Positions 36,273 to 44,540 of a DNA stretch of 64,000 nt are shown piece by piece. Source of the stretch: Flavobacteriaceae bacterium EG-1. GTDB taxonomy: Bacteria; Bacteroidota; Bacteroidia; Flavobacteriales; Flavobacteriaceae. The DNA lies in contig NZ_WJPK01000002.1 in the NCBI RefSeq assembly GCF_009649685.1, positions 784,202 through 848,201 of the forward strand, written 5' to 3'. The position numbers and the translations under genes were made by a program. Position 1 is the stretch's first letter; each line of letters opens with the position of its first letter. Under the pieces are notes generated by a model. The model was given only the letters and a program-made list of their open reading frames with translations. It had not been told where the DNA came from and searched no databases.

Positions 36273-37274
36273 ATGCTTAAAATAGCTGACATAGAACTTC
36301 CTGACTTTCCACTGCTTCTTGCGCCAATGGAAGATGTGAGCGACCCTCCTTTTCGTGCATTGTGTAAGGAACAAGGGGCAGATGTGGTTTATACAGAATT
36401 TATTTCTTCAGAAGGTTTGATACGTGATGCGGCTAAAAGTGTTATGAAATTAGATATTTATGAAAAAGAACGACCTGTAGGCATTCAAATTTTTGGGGCA
36501 AACTTAGATTCGATGTTACAGTCAGTAGAAATTGTTGAGAAATCGAATCCAGATATTATTGATATTAATTTTGGATGTCCAGTTAAAAAAGTTGTTAGTA
36601 AAGGTGCCGGTGCAGGAATATTAAAAGATATTGATTTAATGGTGTCCTTAACCAAAGCCATGGTAGAACGAACAAAGCTTCCTATTACAGTAAAGACAAG
36701 GCTGGGATGGGATGATGATTCAATTAAGATTGTTGAAGTCGCTGAACGTTTGCAAGATGTAGGTTGTAAAGCTATTGCAATACATGGTCGTACCCGTGCA
36801 CAAATGTATAAAGGCAATGCTGATTGGAACCCGATAGCCAAGGTTAAAAATAATCAACGTATGCATATTCCTGTATTTGGGAACGGAGATGTTGATACAC
36901 CTGAAGCTGCAAAAAAAATGCGTGATGATTTTGGACTTGACGGTGCTATGATTGGTCGCGCAAGTATTGGCTATCCATGGTTTTTTAAAGAAGTAAAACA
37001 TTATTTTAAAACAGGTGAAAAATTATCACCTCCAACAATGAAAGAGCGGGTTGAAGCTGCACGTCGGCATTTGCAAATGGCAATTGATTGGAAAGGGGAG
37101 AAGTTAGGAGTTTTTGAAACCCGAAGACATTACACAAATTATTTTAAAGGTATTCCCGATTTTAAACCTTATCGTATGAAAATGGTAACTAGTGATGAAT
37201 CACTGGATGTTTTTGCAGCATTTGATGAGGTATTAGAAAAGTTTGGTGATCACCAATTTCAAGTTAATCCTTAA
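36273..37274 (+). CDS. dusB: tRNA-dihydrouridine synthase (DusB-like)
   Basis: About 334 residues. The open frame begins with a TTG at 36249, but that codon belongs to a promoter element; the ATG at 36273 gives MLKIADIELPDFPLLLAPMEDVSDPPF, matching the usual start of this family (36267 is another option). Flavin-binding and substrate motifs are evident: LLAPMEDVSDPPFRALC, the catalytic Cys in INFGCPVKKVVSKGAGAGIL, AIHGRTRAQMYKG, PVFGNGDVDTPEAA and GAMIGRASIGYPWFF. It reduces uridine to dihydrouridine in tRNA D-loops using FMN and NADPH. It is convergent with the permease gene 2 bases downstream. Confidence 0.94.
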   Translation: MLKIADIELPDFPLLLAPMEDVSDPPFRALCKEQGADVVYTEFISSEGLIRDAAKSVMKLDIYEKERPVGIQIFGANLDSMLQSVEIVEKSNPDIIDINFGCPVKKVVSKGAGAGILKDIDLMVSLTKAMVERTKLPITVKTRLGWDDDSIKIVEVAERLQDVGCKAIAIHGRTRAQMYKGNADWNPIAKVKNNQRMHIPVFGNGDVDTPEAAKKMRDDFGLDGAMIGRASIGYPWFFKEVKHYFKTGEKLSPPTMKERVEAARRHLQMAIDWKGEKLGVFETRRHYTNYFKGIPDFKPYRMKMVTSDESLDVFAAFDEVLEKFGDHQFQVNP

Positions 37275-37276
37275 AT

Positions 37277-38473
37277 TCAAGGAGTAATTAATTTCTTGCT
37301 TATTCTGCTACTTGCTATTTTAGATGCTATTAGTCCAAGCACAAAAATTGTTGCTAAAACCACTAGAATATTAACTAATTTTAATTCTACAGGGTAATCG
37401 ATATAACCAATTTTCACCCATCCAAATAAAAGTTGAGAGCTAATTAATAAAATACCGATAAGCACTCCAATTAGTCCACCAGCTCCCGTTACTAACATTC
37501 CTTGAATAAAGTATATTCTTCGTAATTCCTTTAATGTTGCACCAAAATTATACATGGTTTTTAGGTTACTCAACTTATCTAAAATCATCATTATAATAGC
37601 ACCTACCACATTAAACAATGCTATAACCAATACAAGTGTAAAAATAAGATAGGTGGCTAAATTTTCGGTATTAAGCATTCGATGTAATGAACTATTTAAC
37701 TCTTGGCGATCTTTGAGAATTACAGTATCTCCAAAGATTTTTTTTATTTCAGTTTTAACCTCAGAAATGTTTTTAGATTCATTTAATTTAAAGTTGAGAC
37801 CAGAAACTTGGGTGCTATCTTTTTCTAATAAATGCTGAACAGTTGTAATATCTGTAAAAATATATTTTTTATCTAAATTTTCTTCTACTGAGTATATTCC
37901 CCCAATTACCATAGGTAATTCATTATATGGACTTGTTTGTTGTGATAAGGTACCTTTGCCTGGTTTGGGCACCAAAATTACTAAGGGATTTCTAAATTGG
38001 TTTTGAGTTAAATTAAGTAATCGCATAATTCCAACCCCTGCTACACCTCTTTTTTCATCAATGGTCCAGTTCCCTGAAATTATTGTACTATCAACTCCAA
38101 TAGTTTTTTGATAGAAATTATCAACACCTTTTATACTGGCAATATCACCTGTTTCTTTATGTGTGAGATATACTTTTTCTTCTATTTCTCGGGAATAAGA
38201 GACAATTCCTTCTAGATTATTTAAAGCTTCAAAAGCCTCTTCAGGAATTGAAAAAAATTTCCCCGTAGCTGGCAAAGCTTTTAAATCTGGATCAAATGAA
38301 TTACTAAATGAAAGGCTAAAAGTTTTTAAACCAGAAAAACCAGAGAGAACAATAAATAAGGCTGCTGATCCAATTACAGTAACTAAGAAGGTAATAAAGT
38401 TGATTATGTTTACAGCGTTTTGACTGCTTTTAGACCGTACATAACGCTGTGCGATGTAGTAGGTAAAATTCAA
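37277..38473 (-). CDS. ABC transporter permease, LolC/LolE-FtsX type
   Basis: A 398-residue inner-membrane protein with the LolC/E layout. Helix 1 (about 20-45) is in MNFTYYIAQRYVRSKSSQNAVN..., a typical start. A large periplasmic MacB-like domain (about 50-265) follows, then three C-terminal helices (about 272-300, 320-345, 360-385) of an FtsX domain. It probably releases lipoproteins from the inner membrane to the LolA carrier, although the ATPase gene is not adjacent. Its ATG overlaps the rbfA stop by 4 bases, so it is translated from the rbfA transcript. Confidence 0.9.
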   Translation of the reverse strand: MNFTYYIAQRYVRSKSSQNAVNIINFITFLVTVIGSAALFIVLSGFSGLKTFSLSFSNSFDPDLKALPATGKFFSIPEEAFEALNNLEGIVSYSREIEEKVYLTHKETGDIASIKGVDNFYQKTIGVDSTIISGNWTIDEKRGVAGVGIMRLLNLTQNQFRNPLVILVPKPGKGTLSQQTSPYNELPMVIGGIYSVEENLDKKYIFTDITTVQHLLEKDSTQVSGLNFKLNESKNISEVKTEIKKIFGDTVILKDRQELNSSLHRMLNTENLATYLIFTLVLVIALFNVVGAIIMMILDKLSNLKTMYNFGATLKELRRIYFIQGMLVTGAGGLIGVLIGILLISSQLLFGWVKIGYIDYPVELKLVNILVVLATIFVLGLIASKIASSRISKKLITP

Positions 38474-38862
38474 ATTTTCTTTCTTTTGTCGAGCAAATCA
38501 CGATTCTCTATTGGATTTTCATCGCCTTTCAAAGATTTTTCTATATTCTCAATGTAATCTAAAGAATCATCAATAAAGAACTGTAGTGCTGGCACTCTTC
38601 TAAGTTGATTTTTGGTGCGCTGTGCTAATTCATGTTTTATTAATGGTTGATTGCTTCGAATTCCTTTTAAGAGCTCTTCTCCAGAATTAACTGGAAAAAT
38701 ACTCAAGTATATTTTAGCAATAGACAAATCCGTAGTTACAGAAACTTTAGTAACGGAAATTAATATTCCTTTTAAACCACCATCAGTAGCAGCGCGTTGT
38801 AGGATATCTGCCATATCTTTTTGAATGACCCCTGCTATCTTCTTTTGTCGTTGCGTTTCCAT
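38470..38862 (-). CDS. rbfA: 30S ribosome-binding factor A
   Basis: A 130-residue ribosome-maturation factor that binds the 30S subunit and helps process the 5' end of 16S rRNA, notably in the cold. The KH-like fold is apparent in RQKKIAGVIQKDMADILQR at the N-terminus, LSIAKIYLSIFPV in the middle and RRVPALQFFIDDSLDYIENIEK near the end, a strong family signature. Start and length are normal. It overlaps the downstream LolC/E-type permease by 4 bases. Confidence 0.96.
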   Translation of the reverse strand: METQRQKKIAGVIQKDMADILQRAATDGGLKGILISVTKVSVTTDLSIAKIYLSIFPVNSGEELLKGIRSNQPLIKHELAQRTKNQLRRVPALQFFIDDSLDYIENIEKSLKGDENPIENRDLLDKRKKI

Positions 38863-38969
38863 TCCACAAAAATACGATATATTCGATAATCAAGTACTAT
38901 TGTTATCGCTATCAAAATTGTAATTTTGAAGGAGTTGCGTAATTAAATTATGCACTATTATCCAAAAGC

Positions 38970-39374
38970 ATGAATAAAATTGAACATTTAGGAGTTGCCG
39001 TAAAAAGTTTAGAGGTTTCAAATTTACTTTTTGAAAAACTATTAGGTTCATCACATTATAAAATTGAAGAGGTTGCTTCAGAAGGTGTGCGTACTTCTTT
39101 TTTTAAGTCTGGCCCAAATAAAATAGAATTGCTTGAGGCTACAACAGAAGATAGCATTATTGCTAAATTTATTGAGAAAAAAGGTGAAGGTATTCATCAT
39201 GTCGCCTTTGCTGTAACCGATATTGTTGCTGAAATGGCTCGTTTAAAGGATGAGGGCTTCACTTTATTAAATGAAACACCGAAAAGAGGTGCGGATAATA
39301 AATTGGTGGCTTTTGTTCATCCAAAATCAGCTAATGGAATTTTAATTGAACTTTGTCAAGAAGTAATGGAATAA
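38970..39374 (+). CDS. mce: Methylmalonyl-CoA epimerase
   Basis: A 134-residue VOC-fold enzyme that interconverts (2R)- and (2S)-methylmalonyl-CoA in propionate and succinate metabolism. The start MNKIEHLGVAVKSLEVSNLLFEKLLG carries the first metal His (IEHLGVAV). The later ligands are Glu in KIELLEAT, His in GEGIHHVAFAV and Glu in GILIELCQE, all at the spacing of the family. The mutase genes are not in the window. Single gene, followed at about 60 bases by the promoter of the tRNA gene. Confidence 0.94.
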   Translation: MNKIEHLGVAVKSLEVSNLLFEKLLGSSHYKIEEVASEGVRTSFFKSGPNKIELLEATTEDSIIAKFIEKKGEGIHHVAFAVTDIVAEMARLKDEGFTLLNETPKRGADNKLVAFVHPKSANGILIELCQEVME

Positions 39375-39435
39375 CCTAAAATATTCTCTTTTTTAAGTAA
39401 AGTGAAAATTTTATTACGAAATGAATCAGCAATAT

Positions 39436-39466
39436 TTTGCGTAATTGGTGGTAATGCGTAAATTTG
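39436..39466 (+). promoter_or_regulatory. Promoter of the tRNA gene (TTTG-N19-TAAATTTG)
   Basis: A complete Bacteroidota-type promoter: TTTG at 39436-39439, a 19-base spacer, and TAAATTTG at 39459-39466. Transcription would begin near 39473, about 47 bases before the tRNA. This is the best promoter match seen in the window. Confidence 0.75.
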
Positions 39467-39519
39467 CCAACCTTTTCAAGAGGGTTTTTTGCGAATTCGC
39501 ATTGATTTTATTGAAAACC

Positions 39520-39593
39520 GGTCCTATAGCTCAGTTGGTTAGAGCACCTGACTCATAATCAGGTGGTCCATGGTTCGAGTCCATGTGGGACCA
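39520..39593 (+). tRNA. tRNA with CAU anticodon (elongator Met or Ile2)
   Basis: A full cloverleaf folds by eye. The acceptor stem is GGTCCTA/TGGGACC with one wobble pair, and the discriminator is A at 39593. A D-arm with AGTTGGTTAGA is present, and an anticodon stem CCTGA/TCAGG holds the loop CTCATAA (anticodon CAT at 39554-39556). The T-arm is CATGG-TTCGAGT-CCATG. CCA is not encoded. CAU is used by Met tRNAs and, after lysidine modification, by Ile2 tRNA. C4-G69 and C5-G68 in the acceptor are the pairs that TilS prefers in E. coli Ile2, so Ile2 is possible; elongator Met is the conservative alternative. Initiator features (an unpaired position 1 and GGG/CCC anticodon stem pairs) are absent. 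Confidence 0.92.
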
Positions 39594-39600
39594 CTTAATG

Positions 39601-39637
39601 AAAAGCAGTTACTAAATATAGTAACTGCTTTTTTTAT
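39601..39637 (+). terminator. Rho-independent terminator after the tRNA gene
   Basis: A 14-bp perfect stem (AAAAGCAGTTACTA at 39601-39614 pairing with 39619-39634) has a 4-base loop and is followed by a T-run. It begins 8 bases after the tRNA, ending a monocistronic tRNA transcript. Confidence 0.93.
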
Positions 39638-39665
39638 GATTAAACCCTCAAAAGGATTAACCGGT

Positions 39666-40913
39666 TTAAAAATCACATTTAATGTGATAATCCGTAACAT
39701 TTTTTGAAGTAATTATTTCGCCACCGTTTTCAACTATGGCCTTTTCAGAAATAATAACTATCCGATCTATGATATCAGATATTTTATTAAAGTTGGGTAG
39801 ACTATCCCTTGAATAGTTAATATAGGTGTTGTTAAACGGAACTTCCCATTTGTCTCTTGAGGATAATTCTTTTGTAAACTTATCAGGTATGCTTTTCGAT
39901 CCATTCATGACTCCTAAAAGCCCACCTATGGTTGCAGCTTGATTGTCGCAGTCGTATCCGGTTGTTGTAGCAATGCCTACAGTTTTTGTAAAATCACCGT
40001 TACCATATAATAAAGCCATAATTCCATTTAAACCATTAATTACAGCTCCCGCAATTGGATAAGGTATTTTAAAACCATTAAATTCTTCATAATAATTGTC
40101 GTGTATTAATTGCCTGGTATCTTGCCATTCTCTGTTTTGTTCGTGCCATTGAATTACTTTTTTTACTGCAGCTAGATAGGGGCTGTCTGGTGGCATTTGT
40201 CTCATTCCAATCCTAAGAAGTTCTTGTACATCATTCTCAAAAAACGCAGCACTATACATTGCAGTAATTAGCATGGTTCCGTGAGTTGCCCAGTCATCAT
40301 GACCTACTTGTGCCCCCCATTTACCCCACTTGCCAGCTTTGGCAGTCATGCCCGGGTAAACAACTCCAAATATTTCATTATATAATTGTGAACCTAAAGT
40401 ATACCAATGTTCATTGTTTTCTTTTTTACCAGTTTCAGGAGGCATATAACCTTCATCTATCAGTTCTTTAACTCTTTTATTAGAAAGCCATATAAAGCGA
40501 TTTATGTGTTTTGACCTTAGCAAGGCTAACTCTTTATATGTAATGTCTAAACCATATTTTTCGAGCCCATGTAAAAGAACGAATTCTATATCTGTGTCAT
40601 CATCAGACCAAGCACCACCCATAGCTTGTGCCATAATATCAACAAAGCCTCTTCGATCATTAAGGTTCATTTTTAAGTTAAGTTTTTCAGCATCTTTATA
40701 ATTCATGTAGCGATCGACAAAAACAGGAATAGGGTTTTCCACATATTTGTTTTCAAATGGAAAACCAATATAATTCCCTGCTAACTGACCTATCCAATAA
40801 CCTTGAATTTTGTCGGTTAGCGTTTCTTTTGAAATTGTTTTTATCTCTTGTGCGTTGAGGTTTTTCAAAAAAAACAGTATAAACATAAATGGTAATAAAC
40901 TTGCTTTTCTCAT
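39666..40913 (-). CDS. Exported ADP-ribosylglycohydrolase-family protein
   Basis: A 415-residue protein with a signal peptide (MRKASLLPFMFILFFLKNLNA, cut near residue 22). The fold is that of the ADP-ribosylglycohydrolase (DraG/ARH) family: IQGYWIGQLAGNYIGFPFE at the start, the first metal motif WSDDDTDIEF (about 97-106) and the second GYDCDNQAATIGGLLGVMNG (about 322-341). Known members remove ADP-ribose from proteins or nucleic acids or cleave ADP-ribose conjugates, but these act in the cytoplasm. A secreted form beside sugar-use genes suggests another N- or O-glycosidic substrate. It is divergent from nagX at 41312. The activity is not settled. Confidence 0.88.
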   Translation of the reverse strand: MRKASLLPFMFILFFLKNLNAQEIKTISKETLTDKIQGYWIGQLAGNYIGFPFENKYVENPIPVFVDRYMNYKDAEKLNLKMNLNDRRGFVDIMAQAMGGAWSDDDTDIEFVLLHGLEKYGLDITYKELALLRSKHINRFIWLSNKRVKELIDEGYMPPETGKKENNEHWYTLGSQLYNEIFGVVYPGMTAKAGKWGKWGAQVGHDDWATHGTMLITAMYSAAFFENDVQELLRIGMRQMPPDSPYLAAVKKVIQWHEQNREWQDTRQLIHDNYYEEFNGFKIPYPIAGAVINGLNGIMALLYGNGDFTKTVGIATTTGYDCDNQAATIGGLLGVMNGSKSIPDKFTKELSSRDKWEVPFNNTYINYSRDSLPNFNKISDIIDRIVIISEKAIVENGGEIITSKNVTDYHIKCDF

Positions 40914-41311
40914 TGTGTTTGTAAATTTTGGTAGATTGTTAAAGTATTAAACAAATTTTGAATTGAAAAGCATTTGAATTTTATAATTACGTATGCTTAA
41001 TTTTTTAGTTGTACTTAATTTTAGTTTCCAATTTTTATTTAATGTAAATACGGTTTGAAAACTCATTCGTTAAGACAAGAAAATAGAAAGTGGCGTAAAT
41101 TAGTTTTGAATAACTTTTAGAATTATCTACTTAATATCTTAATCTATTTTGGGATTAATTCTTAAGTTAGAGCATTGGAGTTTTTTATATATAATTAGCT
41201 TTTTATACCATTGAGATGTAGTGTGATTTTAATGAATGAAATGAGAATGATTAAAACTCTTTTTGTTTGTGAATAAAAATATGTGCACCAAACCAACTAA
41301 ATAACTAAACC
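40914..41311. other. Intergenic region between ADP-ribosylglycohydrolase and nagX genes
   Basis: A 398-base AT-rich divergent spacer. I found no open frame, hairpin or full promoter. A TTGTGT half-site at 40913-40918 resembles one arm of the LacI-type palindromes at 46979 and 47069 but lacks the second arm. Confidence 0.6.
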
Positions 41312-42415
41312 ATGCCTGAAACACAGAAGAAATCAAATGGTCGATTATTGTCCCTTGATTTTTATAGGGGATTAACAATGTTTTTATTAATTGCTGAGTT
41401 TTCACATTTATTTTCCTATTTAGTATTACCTCAATTTAATGGCTCTTTTATTCATGCCTTAGGCAGTCAATTTCATCATGTTGAGTGGGAAGGACTCCAT
41501 TTTTGGGACTTAATTCAGCCTTTCTTTATGTTTATTGTGGGTGTTGCCATGCCTTTGTCATTCTCAAAAAGAATTGCAAAAGGAGATTCATATAAAGAGC
41601 TCACTAAACATGCTGTTAAAAGAGCACTATTAATGTTATTACTTGGTTGGGCACTTTATTGTATTGATCCTGGTCTGATAGTATTTAGATTCCAAAACGT
41701 ACTCGCACAATTGGGGGTTGCATATATATTGGCTTTTTTAGTTATTCGTAAACCGGTAATTATGCAAATAGGCTTTTCAATATTCCTACTTATAATAACC
41801 GAAGGATTATATCGATTTTTTCCGGTGGAAGGATTTACGAATGCATTTGTGAATGGCGAAAATTTTCCTGCATGGTTTAATATTTTGATTTCCGGAGAAG
41901 AAGACGGAAGTGGTTGGGCAATGTTTAATGCGATTCCTACAGCAGCCCATACTATTTGGGGTGTTGTGGCAGGACAATTACTTATAAGTGATTTTGAGCC
42001 TAAGAAAAAATTGATGTATTTATTTGGCGCCGGAATTATAGGTTTGATTATAGGATTTGGTTTAAGCCCATTTACTCCAATTATTAAAAAAATAGCAACA
42101 ACAACATTTGTTTTTGCTAGTGGAGGTTGGTCTTTAATAGCACTTGCTTTATGTTATTGGTTAATTGATATTAAAAAATATCAAAAAGGGGTGTTGTTTT
42201 TTGCCGTGGTTGGTATGAATCCATTATTTATATACCTCTTTGCGCACATTGGTGGTGCAGAACTTATAAAGAAAATATTCCTTCCTTTTTCGAATGCTTT
42301 ATTTGGGTGGACAGGTGAATTAGGAGCACATATTATTTTAAGTAGCATAGTACTTTTTATGCTATGGTATATTTGTTACTGGATGTATAAAAAGAAAATA
42401 TTTATTAGAATTTAA
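41312..42415 (+). CDS. nagX: NagX/HGSNAT-like membrane acyltransferase (DUF5009)
   Basis: A 367-residue inner-membrane protein with about 10 helices. It starts RLLSLDFYRGLTMFLLIAEF and carries HHVEWEGLHFWDLIQPFFMF (about 55-74). The HxxW(E/N)G...DL..P segment, with His 56, matches the active-site region of human heparan-alpha-glucosaminide N-acetyltransferase. Members next to amino-sugar genes are called NagX. It may pass an acetyl group from cytoplasmic acetyl-CoA to a sugar in the periplasm, or transport amino sugars. A second copy lies at 53612. It is convergent with nagB, with a 14-bp palindrome between them. Confidence 0.88.
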   Translation: MPETQKKSNGRLLSLDFYRGLTMFLLIAEFSHLFSYLVLPQFNGSFIHALGSQFHHVEWEGLHFWDLIQPFFMFIVGVAMPLSFSKRIAKGDSYKELTKHAVKRALLMLLLGWALYCIDPGLIVFRFQNVLAQLGVAYILAFLVIRKPVIMQIGFSIFLLIITEGLYRFFPVEGFTNAFVNGENFPAWFNILISGEEDGSGWAMFNAIPTAAHTIWGVVAGQLLISDFEPKKKLMYLFGAGIIGLIIGFGLSPFTPIIKKIATTTFVFASGGWSLIALALCYWLIDIKKYQKGVLFFAVVGMNPLFIYLFAHIGGAELIKKIFLPFSNALFGWTGELGAHIILSSIVLFMLWYICYWMYKKKIFIRI

Positions 42416-42452
42416 ATTTACAATAGAAGATTATTTATTCATTTTGATAGTG

Positions 42453-42494
42453 CTATTCTAGTGGAATCATACTTTGCAATTTCCACTAGAATAG
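42453..42494. terminator. 14-bp perfect palindromic hairpin between convergent nagX and nagB
   Basis: CTATTCTAGTGGAA (42453-42466) pairs exactly with 42481-42494 around a 14-base loop. It sits midway between the convergent stops at 42415 and 42518. The stem is perfect but lacks a good T-run on either strand, so it may be a bidirectional terminator or mRNA-stabilising structure. I saw no other copy in the window. Confidence 0.6.
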
Positions 42495-42517
42495 AACCTT
42501 TATTTAATAATATTTTT

Positions 42518-43276
42518 TTAAAGTAAAGAGGCTGAGCCTTTGTCTAAGAATAATTTGGTATCCTTATGTGTTCGTAAGATGGTTGCTGGGCAATCGGTAC
42601 TTATTTCACTATTTAAAGTGTTGTAGACAGCTTTTGCTTTTCTTTCATCTGGAACTACACAGCTAATTGTTTCACAATTTAAAATTGCTGTAATGGTTAG
42701 TGATAGTGCTTGTTTAGGAACATCTTCTAAGGTCGGGAACCAACCTTCACCTAGTTGTTGTTTTCTGCAATCTTCGTCTAAATCTACTACCTTTACTAAT
42801 TTGGGATCGTTAAAATCTGCAACAGGTGGATCATTAAAAGCTATGTGGCCATTTTCGCCGATACCTATACATGCAACGTCAATTGGATGATTTCTTAATT
42901 CATTTGAATAGATTTCCATTTCCTTCTCAATGTCATCTGCATCACCGTTTAAGAAAAAAATCTTTTTTGGTTTTACTTCATCTAATATTCTTTCTTTAAG
43001 ATATTTTCTAAAACTTGCAGGGTGGCTATCCGAAATATCTTTATACTCATCTAAATGAAAAACTGTAATTTTTTGCCACCCTATATCCTTCTTTTTTAAT
43101 TCTTCTAGAAAAGGAAATTGAGAAGCACCAGTTGCTAAAATTAAATTAGCAAAACCTTTGTCGTTAATTGCAATTTGTAATTTTTTTTCTACAAAGTCGG
43201 CAGCAGCTTTACCCATATCTTTAGGTTCATCGTAGGTGAAGACTTTTAAATTTTCAATTGTTAAGTTATTTTTCAT
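42518..43276 (-). CDS. nagB: Glucosamine-6-phosphate deaminase
   Basis: A 252-residue cytoplasmic enzyme that converts glucosamine-6-phosphate to fructose-6-phosphate and ammonia. Family motifs are present: LATGASQFPFLEEL for phosphate binding, FHLDEYKDISDSHPASF with the proton-relay Asp, and IGENGHIAFNDPP (about 138-150) with the catalytic His. SLTITAILNC and KAKAVYNTLNSEIS occur in the C-terminal part. It is last in the leftward operon regulator - nagA-like - transporter - nagB and starts 19 bases after the transporter. Its substrate must come from phosphorylated amino sugar; no kinase gene is in the window. Confidence 0.95.
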   Translation of the reverse strand: MKNNLTIENLKVFTYDEPKDMGKAAADFVEKKLQIAINDKGFANLILATGASQFPFLEELKKKDIGWQKITVFHLDEYKDISDSHPASFRKYLKERILDEVKPKKIFFLNGDADDIEKEMEIYSNELRNHPIDVACIGIGENGHIAFNDPPVADFNDPKLVKVVDLDEDCRKQQLGEGWFPTLEDVPKQALSLTITAILNCETISCVVPDERKAKAVYNTLNSEISTDCPATILRTHKDTKLFLDKGSASLL

Positions 43277-43295
43277 ATTTAGTGTGGTTTATTAT

Positions 43296-44537
43296 TTATA
43301 AAAATTCAGCAATTGCGAACCAAGAAGTGATTATTGAAAAGAGTATTACGGCTATAATACTTAGGTTTAACTTAATATTCGCCTTATGTTTTTGCATCAA
43401 TGTTTTTTTGTTAATTAGAACAAATATTGGAATGGCAACTGCTGGAAGAATACATGCTTGAAATGCCTGGGAAAAAACCATAAGTGCAGGAGGTCTTTCA
43501 GCTAAAAAAACAGAACCGAAAGTAAACAGCAAGGCACCAAATATTAGAATTCTCGATTGCGTTGAATGAATATTCCTTGGTGTTCCTCGGTAATCAGCTA
43601 TTAGCCAAGGGGCTATTAATACAATGGGAAATATAGTTGAAATACCTGCTCCAGCAATACCTATTATTAAGGTAAAGGCTGCCAATTTTCCGCCGATAGG
43701 TTCAAAAAGGGCAATCATGTCTATTGTGTTTTCAAGGCGAAGTCCGGATATATGTAGTGTGCCTGCGGCTACGGCCATTATGGCTCCGCTCAATAATAAC
43801 ATCATGGAGGCCGATACAGCAGCATCCTTTTTTTCTTCCTTTAAATTTTGAATACCCCACCCTTTTTCTGCAACAACTGTACTACGCATAATAAAAACAG
43901 CAGCAGAACAGGTTGTTCCCGTTATTGCGGCTACTAGTCCGAGTGCGCCTGGGGTATCAGGAATTCCTGGAATCATACCCTCTAAAATTGAAGATAGACT
44001 TGGTTGTACTAATACAAAAACCACTAAGAATGAAAGACCCATTAGCACCACCAAGGCGGTAAGTATTTTTTCAAAGACTTGATATCGTCCGTACCAAAGA
44101 AGAAAGAACAAAATGACTACAAAAAATAATATAATCCATACTGTATTTACTATTAATCCATCAAAGGCCAAACGAATTCCTTCTTGAACCAGTTCTGCGA
44201 CGATTCCCATAACGCCCATGAGCGCCAATAATTCTCCTATAATTAATGCAATTATTATATATAATGAAAGCAGCCAGCCTAGTTTAAACTCTGACTTGAA
44301 ATTGTAGAGTGCAGTTTTGCCTGAAACTAAAGTTACTTTGCCGTAGGCTACCATTAATACATAAGTAAAAATACAAGAAAGAACTAGGGCCCAAAACAAA
44401 CTCATACCATGTTCCGCTCCGGTTTTAGCCATTGTGGTAACACTGCCCGTGCCTATATTATAACCAATTAAAAATAGTCCGGGCCCTACTGCACTTATTG
44501 CAATAAGAATTTTTTTAAGTAGTTTATTGTTTTTCAT
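43296..44537 (-). CDS. Nramp-related (APC-fold) transporter lacking the metal-binding motif
   Basis: A 413-residue inner-membrane protein with about 11 helices that resembles Nramp transporters by its opening segment (LIAISAVGPGLFLIGYNIGTGSV) and helix order. In metal-transporting Nramps helix 1 carries DPGN and helix 6 carries MPH. Here the matching stretches read YNIGTGS (about residues 25-31) and TTCSAAVFIMRSTVVAE (about 209-225), so the metal ligands are missing. It lies 3 bases after the nagA-like gene and 19 before nagB, in one operon. I infer amino-sugar or related uptake in place of Mn/Fe transport, a context-based guess. Annotators may call it Nramp family. Confidence 0.85.
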   Translation of the reverse strand: MKNNKLLKKILIAISAVGPGLFLIGYNIGTGSVTTMAKTGAEHGMSLFWALVLSCIFTYVLMVAYGKVTLVSGKTALYNFKSEFKLGWLLSLYIIIALIIGELLALMGVMGIVAELVQEGIRLAFDGLIVNTVWIILFFVVILFFLLWYGRYQVFEKILTALVVLMGLSFLVVFVLVQPSLSSILEGMIPGIPDTPGALGLVAAITGTTCSAAVFIMRSTVVAEKGWGIQNLKEEKKDAAVSASMMLLLSGAIMAVAAGTLHISGLRLENTIDMIALFEPIGGKLAAFTLIIGIAGAGISTIFPIVLIAPWLIADYRGTPRNIHSTQSRILIFGALLFTFGSVFLAERPPALMVFSQAFQACILPAVAIPIFVLINKKTLMQKHKANIKLNLSIIAVILFSIITSWFAIAEFL

Positions 44538-44540
44538 TAA

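Noticed and set aside
39469-39490. Weak hairpin with T-run just before the tRNA gene
   Set aside because: The stem is short with wobble pairs and it lies downstream of the tRNA promoter, so a real terminator there would silence the tRNA.
39666-40913. ADP-ribosylglycohydrolase as antitoxin of an ADP-ribosylating toxin (DarT/DraT type)
   Set aside because: It has a signal peptide and there is no ADP-ribosyltransferase gene nearby.
41271-41290. TTTGTTTGTGAATAAAA upstream of nagX as a third LacI operator
   Set aside because: Only the left arm resembles the operator; there is no complementary right arm.
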